From: Fidelibacterota bacterium
Lineage (GTDB): Bacteria > Marinisomatota > Marinisomatia > SCGC-AAA003-L08 > TMED161
Direction: 5' to 3'
DNA length: 5,702 nucleotides
NCBI GenBank assembly: GCA_002591605.1
Contig: PCDA01000024.1
Span: 8,848 to 14,549, forward strand
Under the pieces are notes generated by a model that worked only from the letters and a program-made list of their open reading frames with translations, had not been told where the DNA came from and ran no database searches. Positions 1-5,702 of the stretch are shown here, piece by piece. Positions within the stretch are counted from its first letter, which is position 1, and the number at the start of each line of letters is the position of its first letter. The translations under genes were made by a program, and so were the position numbers.

Positions 1-920
1 GATGGTGTTTCAAATAGATTTAACTTTTGATTGAAATCTTCGATCTCTACGCCTAATGTGGTGCAAATACTAAACGTGGACAAAACATTGTAAAGGTGTA
101 AATTACTGCTATCAGAAACAATTACTTTATCACCATTGATTACCAATGAATTAGATCCTTTTCTTATTGACGCATTAAAATCGTAATCGCCATTAAATCC
201 AAATGTTATATGATTATACTGTATATCTTTTTTCAATTTTGATAAAAACTTATCATCCATATTTATAAATGCAATGCCATCTTGCGGTAGAGCTTTAAAT
301 AAATTTATTTTCTCTTCAAAAACACCATTTAGATTTATTAGGTTAGATAAATGTGATTCTGAAATATTTGTAATTAAAGCCATGTCTGGCTTTGCTATAT
401 CTGATAAATATTTTATTTCACCTTTTTTGTTTGTTCCAATTTCTGCTATAAATATTTCATCTGATTTTTTTATAGCAAATAACGACATCGGCATTCCAAT
501 GGTGCTATTGTAATTTTCTTTAGTATAAGAAGTTCTATAGCTGCCATGTAAAATATGAGCTAAAAGTTCTTTCGTAGTTGTTTTCCCGTTAGATCCAGTA
601 ATCCCAATAACCCTACAGCTCATTTGACTTCTATATAAACTTGCTAATTTGCTCAATGTTTCTTTTGAAGATTTTACTTCTATTATGTTATCTGCTTTAA
701 TTTTTTCATTTACGATTAATGACGCACCTTTATCTAAGCATTCATGGATGAAATTATGTCCATCTGAATTTTCACCTGACAGCGCAATGAATATGTCACC
801 TTTTTTGATACTCCTCGAATCAAACGTGATAGCATTTAATCTTTCAATATCCATATCAACATCTAATAGATTTTTTATTGAATTAGATAATATTTTCTTG
901 TCACCTATTTCAATTCGCAT
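1..920 (-). CDS. murF: MurF, UDP-MurNAc-tripeptide D-alanyl-D-alanine ligase (3'-truncated by window)
   Basis: Cytoplasmic ATP-dependent ligase that adds D-Ala-D-Ala to UDP-MurNAc-tripeptide, the last soluble step of peptidoglycan precursor synthesis. The frame opens with ATG at 918-920 and stays open to position 1, giving about 306 residues. The family is usually about 430-470 long, so most of the C-terminal Mur ligase domain lies outside. Visible in order: an N-terminal substrate-binding domain with FDSRSIKKGDIFIAL (about 33-47) and SDGHNF; the ATP-binding P-loop ITGSNGKTTTKEL (107-119); NYNSTIGMP (136-144), the MurF form of the block after the P-loop; AEIGTNKKGEI; ITNISESHL (about 183-191); and FEEK with K204, the expected carbamylated-lysine position. 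HLYNVLSTFSICTTLG near the cut matches the family HN.YN..AA..... LG block. The start overlaps the murE end by 11 nt. A weak purine-rich AAAAGAG sits 6 nt upstream of the ATG. The NYN.xxG.P block and its place after murE separate it from other Mur ligases. Confidence 0.95.
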   Translation of the reverse strand, partial: MRIEIGDKKILSNSIKNLLDVDMDIERLNAITFDSRSIKKGDIFIALSGENSDGHNFIHECLDKGASLIVNEKIKADNIIEVKSSKETLSKLASLYRSQMSCRVIGITGSNGKTTTKELLAHILHGSYRTSYTKENYNSTIGMPMSLFAIKKSDEIFIAEIGTNKKGEIKYLSDIAKPDMALITNISESHLSNLINLNGVFEEKINLFKALPQDGIAFINMDDKFLSKLKKDIQYNHITFGFNGDYDFNASIRKGSNSLVINGDKVIVSDSSNLHLYNVLSTFSICTTLGVEIEDFNQKLNLFETP

Positions 921-2355
921 TTATTTCTCTTTTGATGATTTCTAAATCACTATGAAATATTTTCTCATTATTAATTATTTGATATTCTTCTCTTCCTTTG
1001 CCTAAGACTAATAAGACAGAATTATTATCCAGTATATTTATACTTTTTTTTATTGCATCTTCTCTATTTTGAATAACTTCATGCTTTTTTTGGATAAATC
1101 CACTTAATATATCTTCCAGAATAAAGTTTAATCCTTCGCTTCGCGGATTATCTGATGTTACAATTATCTTATCTGAATATTTTTCAGTAATTTTTGCCAT
1201 TAGTGGTCGTTTATCTTTATCTCTATCTCCTCCACAGCCGAAAAGAGTAATAATTTTATCATTAGGTTCCTTGATTTCATTAACTAGTTTTAGGATATTT
1301 TCATATGCATCTGGAGTGTGTGCGTAATCAATGAAAATTTTATTTTTTTTATTTCCAACAAATTCCATTCTTCCAGGAATAAAATCTATATTTTCTATAG
1401 CATTAATTATTTTATTAATAGATATATTTTTTATTTTGCAGGCAGAAATAGCTGCCATAATATTATAAATGTTATGTCTGCCTGTAATTTTTGTACACAC
1501 TTTATATTCTTCATCATTAATTGAAAAAATTAAATCCATTCCACTATAATCAATTTTTGAGGAAACTGGATATATGTCAGCCTCATTAGAAAATCCATAT
1601 GTAAATATGTTTGAGCAAGTAGACCTTATTATCCTATCTGCATAGGTATCATCAATGTTAATAATTGAAAAAGAATCTTTAGATAAAGATGTAAATAACT
1701 TTAATTTTTCTAAAAAATAATTTTCCATCGTTTTATGGAAATCTAAATGCTCTTCAGTTAAATTGGTAAATATTGCAGTATCAATTTTGATATGATCCAT
1801 TCTAGATAGAGCTAGAGAATGAGATGAAACTTCTATGACAACATTTTTCATACCACCTTTAACTAGCTGATCAATGAAATTATTCAATTCTAGAGATTCT
1901 GGAGTTGTAAATCCAGTACTAACTACTTCATTTGATGACACAAAGCCCAATGTTCCTATGCTTCCACTATTATAGTCACAATCATTTAAAATTTTATTAA
2001 TTAAGAACGCTGTTGTTGTTTTTCCATTTGTTCCAGTTACTCCAATTGTATCAATCTTAGAAGACGGATCGTTGTAAAAATTTTTAGCTATTTTGGGTAA
2101 TATTTGTCTAGTATTTTCTACTTCAATATCAATTGCTTCATATATTTTATTATATCCTTTTTCCTTAACTATTGCTACTGCGCCATTTTTTATTGCTTGA
2201 GGGATATAATCATGTCCGTTAAAGTCTTGACCTTCAATTGCAATGAACATACTTTGTTTGGTAGATTTACGAGAATCATATGAAATATTAGATACTTCAA
2301 TATCTTCAAATTTTCCAGAATAATTAATATTTTCTAATATTTTTCTTATATTCAT
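910..2355 (-). CDS. murE: MurE, UDP-MurNAc-L-Ala-D-Glu:meso-diaminopimelate ligase
   Basis: Cytoplasmic Mur ligase adding the third stem-peptide residue to UDP-MurNAc-L-Ala-D-Glu with ATP. The protein has 481 residues, a normal family length. The N-terminal domain has YDSRKSTKQSMFIAIEG (26-42), the UDP-sugar contact region. The central domain has the P-loop VTGTNGKTTT (106-115), FTTPESLEL (149-157), EVSSHSLAL (175-183), TNLTEEHLDFH (197-207), and ENYFLEKLKLF (211-221), in which K217 aligns with the carbamylated lysine. The C-terminal domain begins around PGRMEF (327-332) and carries IDYAHTPDAYEN (342-353), GCGGDRDKDKRPLM (373-386) and SDNPRSE (401-407). DNPR is the known signature of meso-DAP-adding MurE, so meso-DAP is the inferred substrate; lysine-adding enzymes differ there. 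ATG at 2353-2355 gives the expected N-terminus. It lies 4 nt after the ftsI stop, with no convincing Shine-Dalgarno. The TGA stop at 910-912 lies inside murF. Confidence 0.97.
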   Translation of the reverse strand: MNIRKILENINYSGKFEDIEVSNISYDSRKSTKQSMFIAIEGQDFNGHDYIPQAIKNGAVAIVKEKGYNKIYEAIDIEVENTRQILPKIAKNFYNDPSSKIDTIGVTGTNGKTTTAFLINKILNDCDYNSGSIGTLGFVSSNEVVSTGFTTPESLELNNFIDQLVKGGMKNVVIEVSSHSLALSRMDHIKIDTAIFTNLTEEHLDFHKTMENYFLEKLKLFTSLSKDSFSIINIDDTYADRIIRSTCSNIFTYGFSNEADIYPVSSKIDYSGMDLIFSINDEEYKVCTKITGRHNIYNIMAAISACKIKNISINKIINAIENIDFIPGRMEFVGNKKNKIFIDYAHTPDAYENILKLVNEIKEPNDKIITLFGCGGDRDKDKRPLMAKITEKYSDKIIVTSDNPRSEGLNFILEDILSGFIQKKHEVIQNREDAIKKSINILDNNSVLLVLGKGREEYQIINNEKIFHSDLEIIKREINAN

Positions 2356-2359
2356 AAAG

Positions 2360-4069
2360 CTAGCTTATTTCTTTATAATTTGTTATTAAAAAATTATTAT
2401 TAATCATTTCAACAATTATTTCCCTTGCAATTGGGGCGGCCGTTATATTTCCCCAATGTTTATTATATTCTGGAGAATCAACTGATATTATGCATACATA
2501 CTTAGGAGATGAAGATGGGAAAATAGATGCAAACGATGAAACAAATTCTGTTTTAGAATATTCACCGTTTATATATTTTTCAGCGGTTCCAGTTTTTCCT
2601 GCAATTTGATACCCATCAATAGCAGCATTTTGACCAGATCCAATATTTACAGCCATACTTAGCATATCTAATACTTTTTTACTAGTTTCAGCATTCATAA
2701 CTTTTCTAACAATTTTTGCATCATCAAATTTGATGATTTGACTAGGATAATGAATTTCTTTAACTATCTTTGGCTGCAACAAATATCCTTCATTGGCTAT
2801 AGCTGCATATATCATTGAAAGCTGTATATCTGTAACCGATAATTCTTGTCCAAAGCTTACTGTTGAATGTGTTGTTTTTGACCATTTTTTAAGTTTAGAT
2901 ATTTTTCCTTTTTCTTCTCCTGGAAGGTCAACTCCAGTTTTACTGCCTAACCCAAACTTTCTAAAAGATGAATAGGTCTTATCCTCACCTAACATGTCTG
3001 CTATTTTAACTATTCCGATATTGCTTGAATATGCTAATACTTCTTCGACAGATAATATTTCATGAGGTTCATGGTCTCTGATTATTCTATTAGTTCTAGG
3101 AATTTTATATTCTCCGTCCTCACAATCTATCAACATATGCTCATCCAAATTTTGAATAGCTTCTATTATTGGAATAACTTTAATCGTTGAACCTGGCTCA
3201 TACTGTTTAGATACAACGTTATTTTTATGCTTTGCTAATCCATATTGATTGAAATTATTAGGATTATATGATGGGGTCCCGGTCATAGCCAAAATATCAC
3301 CATTAAAGGGGTCAACTATTATTCCATTGGCTGATTGAGCTAATGAGTTGTCCTGTCCTTTATGAAGAGCCTCATAAAGATATTTTTGCAACTTTATATC
3401 TATAGAAAGATATATATCATTTCCATTTAATTCATCATTAAATCTTTCTTTCTCTTTATTCTTCCATCTATCATTAGAACTCTTATCAAAGGCTACGTCA
3501 TCTTTTATAGATTCAGAAAGAAGATCATTAAATTGCAACTCCACACCTGATCTTCCATCTCCTTTATTGTTAGTGTAGCCTACAACGTGGGAACAAATTT
3601 TCTCGTAAGGATAAAATCTTTGATTATACATATCTACATTTAATCCATTAATGCTTGATACTTTTGCAAGTATATCTTCCAGGTTTTCAGGAATGACAGC
3701 CTTTTTTATAGGTAAATATTTTTTTTTATTTAATTTTAGTTTTGTTGCTAAACTAGTAGAGTCTATGTTGAAATATTGATGTGCAAAAGAGCAAATTTTT
3801 TCACTTTCATAATCGTTTAATGTATTTACCCATAAATCAATCTTTACAATATTACCAGCTAATAGTTCTCCATTACGATCGTAAATCCTTCCTCGTTCAC
3901 CCTTGATACTTTTTCTATATTCAGTTTTTTGTGATAATTTTTGTTGAAAGCCATCAACTCCAAGAATTTGAATTTGGAAATACCTTGAAAGTATGAGGAC
4001 ACCAAAAATCAATATAATGTTTATTATATATTTAATTCTATTTTGATATACAATGTATGTTCTATTCAT
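2360..4069 (-). CDS. ftsI: FtsI (PBP3), septal peptidoglycan D,D-transpeptidase
   Basis: Class B penicillin-binding protein that cross-links septal peptidoglycan in the periplasm, anchored by one N-terminal membrane segment. The protein has 569 residues, close to the usual length for a PASTA-less FtsI. In order: a short cytoplasmic N-terminus; a hydrophobic segment at about 13-35; a pedestal domain starting with ERGRIYDRNGELLA (58-71) and including GRSGVELQFNDLL (172-184); then the transpeptidase domain from about 245. All three catalytic motifs are intact: SxxK as S294-T-I-K297 in EPGSTIK, SxN as S348-S-N350, and KTG at 492-494 in AGKTGTAEK. TPSYNPNNF and GVDLPGE are also family landmarks. 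The protein ends about 75 residues after KTG with no PASTA repeats. The position directly after ftsL and before murE favours FtsI over elongation PBP2 or SpoVD. ATG at 4067-4069 is 1 nt after the ftsL stop, with no clear Shine-Dalgarno. Confidence 0.96.
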   Translation of the reverse strand: MNRTYIVYQNRIKYIINIILIFGVLILSRYFQIQILGVDGFQQKLSQKTEYRKSIKGERGRIYDRNGELLAGNIVKIDLWVNTLNDYESEKICSFAHQYFNIDSTSLATKLKLNKKKYLPIKKAVIPENLEDILAKVSSINGLNVDMYNQRFYPYEKICSHVVGYTNNKGDGRSGVELQFNDLLSESIKDDVAFDKSSNDRWKNKEKERFNDELNGNDIYLSIDIKLQKYLYEALHKGQDNSLAQSANGIIVDPFNGDILAMTGTPSYNPNNFNQYGLAKHKNNVVSKQYEPGSTIKVIPIIEAIQNLDEHMLIDCEDGEYKIPRTNRIIRDHEPHEILSVEEVLAYSSNIGIVKIADMLGEDKTYSSFRKFGLGSKTGVDLPGEEKGKISKLKKWSKTTHSTVSFGQELSVTDIQLSMIYAAIANEGYLLQPKIVKEIHYPSQIIKFDDAKIVRKVMNAETSKKVLDMLSMAVNIGSGQNAAIDGYQIAGKTGTAEKYINGEYSKTEFVSSFASIFPSSSPKYVCIISVDSPEYNKHWGNITAAPIAREIIVEMINNNFLITNYKEIS

Positions 4070-4070
4070 T

Positions 4071-4352
4071 TTAATGTAATTCTAGAAATGCTGTTTTATT
4101 TGTTATTAGCTGTTTTTTCATTCCGAGTGAGTCTTTTGCAATTCTTTCAATTCTAATCTGTGAGATAAGCCTATTTTTTTTAGATAATAAATGTATCTTT
4201 TTATCTTGAATCATTTTCTTTTCAATCTTTAAGGCAATAATTTCATCACTAATTTTTTTAGATTCTCCTCTGATAGTTAAAAATAAAATTGAAAAAAGTG
4301 TTATTATTCCAATTACAATCCAGCGCTTTGGTTTACCTGTATTTTTATGCAA
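4071..4352 (-). CDS. ftsL: FtsL-type cell division protein, TTG start
   Basis: Small bitopic divisome protein. In characterised bacteria FtsL pairs with FtsB (DivIC) and FtsQ and helps activate FtsW-FtsI. The protein has 93 residues: a short basic cytoplasmic N-terminus, one membrane segment at about 11-28 (rich in Ile, Leu and Phe), a charged heptad-like stretch at about 31-66 compatible with a coiled coil, and RIERIAKDSLGM (67-78), the R.E.IA...LGM motif typical of the FtsL and DivIC C-terminus. FtsL evolves quickly, so the call rests on architecture, this motif and its place between rsmH and ftsI. The only usable start is TTG at 4350-4352: an in-frame stop lies at 4356-4358, and the first in-frame Met is residue 47, after the membrane segment. 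AGAAAGG 7 nt upstream of the TTG supports it. The gene overlaps rsmH by 8 nt. A FtsB/DivIC-like paralogue is the main alternative. Confidence 0.88.
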   Translation of the reverse strand: MHKNTGKPKRWIVIGIITLFSILFLTIRGESKKISDEIIALKIEKKMIQDKKIHLLSKKNRLISQIRIERIAKDSLGMKKQLITNKTAFLELH

Positions 4353-5298
4353 TTGTTAGCCTTTCTACCATTCTTAACTTTGCACTTCTTGCCCTCTTAT
4401 TATATCCTATTTCGTCTCTGTCTGGAATAACTGGCTTCTTAGTTAAGATTTTAACTTTCTTGGTTATATTTTTTTTAACTTGAAATCCCATTCTACGTAT
4501 ATATGTACTATCACCTCTTGCGTATGAGCGAAAAACATTTTTAACTATTCTATCTTCAATTGAGTGAAAACTGATTACAGCTAATCTTCCTCCAGGTCTT
4601 AGTATGCTAATTGCGGCAATAATTGATTTATATATATTTTCAAACTCATTATTGACTTCAATTCTTAAAGCTTGAAATACTCTTGATAATGTTTTATTCA
4701 GAAATCGTATGGGAGTAACTTCTTTTACAGCTTCAACTAAATCTAAATTTGTTTTAATTGTATTTTGCGATATCTTAATTTTTATTGATTTCGCTATCTT
4801 CCTAGAATTCTTTTCTTCACTATTATAGTAAATCATATTTGCTAGTTCCTCTTCGTTGTAATCATGAAGAATTTTTTGTGCATCTGTAGTGCATTGTGGA
4901 TCCAATGCCATGTTTAACTTTCCATCTTTTCTATAGGAAATGCCCTTATACCCTGAATCAACTTGGTAGGAGGAGATACCAAGGTCAAATAGAATCCCAT
5001 CAATATCATTAATATCTTTGCTTTTACAAAGCTCATTTAGATTTGAATAATTTGAATGAATTAATTCAAAAGGTTTATTTAGATCAGATAATCTATTTTG
5101 GGAATATTCCAGGGCATAAGGGTCATAGTCAATTCCAAAAAGCATGCCATTGCTGTCTATTTCTTTTAGAATAGAATAAGAATGGCCTCCAAAGCCGACG
5201 GTGCAATCAATATATATGCCGTCTTTCCTTGTTATTATTTTAGAGACCACTTCCTCAAGTAAAATTGGTACATGAGGATGTTGGTCAATATTGTTCAT
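4345..5298 (-). CDS. rsmH: RsmH (MraW), 16S rRNA C1402 N4-methyltransferase
   Basis: AdoMet-dependent enzyme that methylates N4 of 16S rRNA C1402 in the ribosomal P site. The protein has 317 residues, normal for the family. HVPILLEEVV (9-18) is the typical N-terminus. DCTVGFGGHS (31-40) is the AdoMet-binding motif I. GIDYDP (55-60) supplies the ribose-binding acidic region, and FDLGISSYQVD (104-114) is the catalytic-side motif. RVFQALRIEVNNE (206-218), RPGGRLAVISFHSIEDR (234-250) and the C-terminal KPVIP...NKRARSAKLR complete the signature. The helical insert begins with GISYRKDGKLNMALD (119-133), which differs from the widely conserved form R.DGPLDMRMD at several positions, and YNSEE replaces the usual YGEE at about 158-162. 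Motif I and the remaining blocks are intact, so an active enzyme is inferred. ATG at 5296-5298 is 2 nt after the mraZ stop, without a clear Shine-Dalgarno. The 3' end overlaps ftsL. Confidence 0.96.
   Translation of the reverse strand: MNNIDQHPHVPILLEEVVSKIITRKDGIYIDCTVGFGGHSYSILKEIDSNGMLFGIDYDPYALEYSQNRLSDLNKPFELIHSNYSNLNELCKSKDINDIDGILFDLGISSYQVDSGYKGISYRKDGKLNMALDPQCTTDAQKILHDYNEEELANMIYYNSEEKNSRKIAKSIKIKISQNTIKTNLDLVEAVKEVTPIRFLNKTLSRVFQALRIEVNNEFENIYKSIIAAISILRPGGRLAVISFHSIEDRIVKNVFRSYARGDSTYIRRMGFQVKKNITKKVKILTKKPVIPDRDEIGYNKRARSAKLRMVERLTIA
4360..4366 (-). promoter_or_regulatory. Ribosome binding site deciding the ftsL TTG start
   Basis: On the minus strand this reads AGAAAGG, which partly matches the anti-Shine-Dalgarno (AAGG core). 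It ends 7 nt before the TTG at 4350-4352, an optimal spacing, and lies inside the 3' end of rsmH. Because the frame has no ATG or GTG start able to retain the membrane segment, this site is the main positive evidence for the TTG start. It is the clearest Shine-Dalgarno-like site in the window. Confidence 0.6.
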
Positions 5299-5300
5299 AA

Positions 5301-5702
5301 TTAAAAGCTTATATCATCCGCGAGATCATCAAACTCATCAATATTAATTTGATCATCATATTTTTTAATTTTTTCAGGACTCCAAAGTTCAATTTTTGTG
5401 ATCATGCCAATTATTGAAACCTCTTTTTCTATTCCAGCATAGATTTTTAAATTATCAGGGACAACAATTCTTCCTTGCTTATCATACTGAACATGAGATG
5501 CATGTCTCACCACAGATCGAACAAATTCCCTATTCCTGTTTCTTATTGAACTCAAAGAAGCTAATTCTTGCTCTACTATATTCCATTCAGCGATAGGATA
5601 AAGAGCTAAGCATGGATCGAAGCCTCTTGTAATAACAAAAGTCCTATCATTGATAGGATCTAATGCTTTTCTGAATTTGGCTGGAATATTCACTCTATTT
5701 TT
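5301..5702 (-). CDS. mraZ: MraZ, transcriptional regulator of the dcw cluster (5'-truncated by window)
   Basis: MraZ is a ring-forming DNA-binding protein of the AbrB-like double-split-barrel fold. In studied bacteria it binds repeats upstream of its own gene and regulates the division and wall cluster. Here 133 residues are visible and the frame is still open at 5702. Reading from the window edge gives KNRVNIPAKFR, the first half-site motif (family form D.KGR..IPAKFR), normally about residues 13-23. About 12 N-terminal residues are therefore missing, which would give a total near 145, the family norm. The second half-site is YDKQGRIVVPDNLKIYAGI, followed by KEVSIIGMITKIELWSP, both characteristic. 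The C-terminus is acidic (DEFDDLADD). GTG at 5691-5693 is the internal Val of RVNIP and should not be taken as the start. The TAA stop at 5301-5303 lies 2 nt before rsmH. The promoter and any MraZ operator repeats would lie beyond 5702. Confidence 0.95.
   Translation of the reverse strand, partial: KNRVNIPAKFRKALDPINDRTFVITRGFDPCLALYPIAEWNIVEQELASLSSIRNRNREFVRSVVRHASHVQYDKQGRIVVPDNLKIYAGIEKEVSIIGMITKIELWSPEKIKKYDDQINIDEFDDLADDISF
5642..5658. repeat. 17-bp perfect palindrome with a one-base centre, inside mraZ
   Basis: TCCTATCA and TGATAGGA form perfect 8-bp arms around a single T at 5650. The palindrome lies within the mraZ coding region and encodes the region just after the first barrel motif. 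The right-arm word GATAGGAT (5652-5659) also occurs at 5592-5599, 60 bp away. The inverted repeat is directly visible; any function is speculative, and chance together with coding constraint is the simplest explanation. It is too tight to be a strong RNA terminator and has no U-tract. Confidence 0.35.

Noticed and set aside
274..513. Plus-strand open frame of 79 codons
   Set aside because: It is antisense to murF, whose P-loop and NYN motifs are intact on the other strand. It has no family resemblance or ribosome binding site, and it is explained by AT-rich codon composition.
649..945. Plus-strand open frame of 98 codons
   Set aside because: It lies antisense to the murF 5' end and the murE 3' end. 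The encoded protein is low-complexity hydrophobic and has no recognisable motif.
1318..1524. Plus-strand open frame of 68 codons
   Set aside because: It lies entirely antisense to conserved murE sequence. Its Phe/Ile-rich product is typical of the reverse complement of Lys/Asn-rich coding DNA.
2356..2359. Possible promoter or terminator between ftsI and murE
   Set aside because: The gap is only 4 nt, and there is no hairpin with a T-tract or any separate promoter. The same holds for every other junction in the window.
2431..2455. Local GC-rich patch with GGGG and CCCC blocks in ftsI
   Set aside because: It encodes the ordinary ftsI C-terminal sequence WGNITAAPIARE, conserved in the family. 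There is no sign of insertion or of a structured element.
4289..4483. Plus-strand frame encoding a hydrophobic, membrane-like small protein
   Set aside because: It is antisense to the ftsL 5' end and the rsmH 3' end, both well supported. The hydrophobicity comes from reading Lys/Asn/Ile codons in reverse.
5414..5596. Plus-strand open frame of 60 codons
   Set aside because: It is antisense to the conserved second half of mraZ and shows no coding evidence.

Overview
This AT-rich window (roughly 30% G+C by eye) is an uninterrupted segment of a bacterial division and cell wall (dcw) cluster. Every gene lies on the minus strand, so transcription runs from high to low coordinates: mraZ (5' end cut by the window) - rsmH - ftsL - ftsI - murE - murF (3' end cut). 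The order is the classical dcw order. Downstream genes such as mraY or murD would be expected beyond position 1, and the cluster promoter beyond position 5702.

Layout: 5301-5702 encodes the transcriptional regulator MraZ. 4345-5298 encodes the 16S rRNA C1402 N4-methyltransferase RsmH. 4071-4352 encodes a small FtsL-type bitopic divisome protein. 2360-4069 encodes the septal class B penicillin-binding protein FtsI (PBP3). 910-2355 encodes MurE, and 1-920 encodes the first ~306 residues of MurF. Junctions are very tight: 2-nt gap, 8-nt overlap, 1-nt gap, 4-nt gap, 11-nt overlap. There is no intergenic stretch long enough for a promoter or terminator, so the six genes almost certainly share one transcript, and translational coupling is plausible.

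The proteins work together. MurE and MurF add the third residue and the terminal D-Ala-D-Ala to UDP-MurNAc-peptide in the cytoplasm. FtsI cross-links the resulting peptidoglycan at the septum. FtsL is part of the complex that activates septal synthesis. MraZ probably regulates the cluster, and RsmH modifies the ribosomal P site.

Organism: MurE carries the DNPR motif typical of meso-diaminopimelate-adding enzymes, and FtsI has no C-terminal PASTA domain. This suggests a DAP-type, probably Gram-negative, low-GC bacterium. The lack of PASTA argues against typical Bacteroidetes and Firmicutes septal PBPs. A low-GC marine or uncultivated lineage is possible, but the phylum cannot be fixed from this sequence alone.

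I see no mobile element, CRISPR array, RNA gene or novel system. The points worth a second look are modest: a TTG start for ftsL, a divergent motif block in RsmH, an internal GTG that mimics a mraZ start, a short palindrome inside mraZ, and A8-A9 runs in several essential genes.
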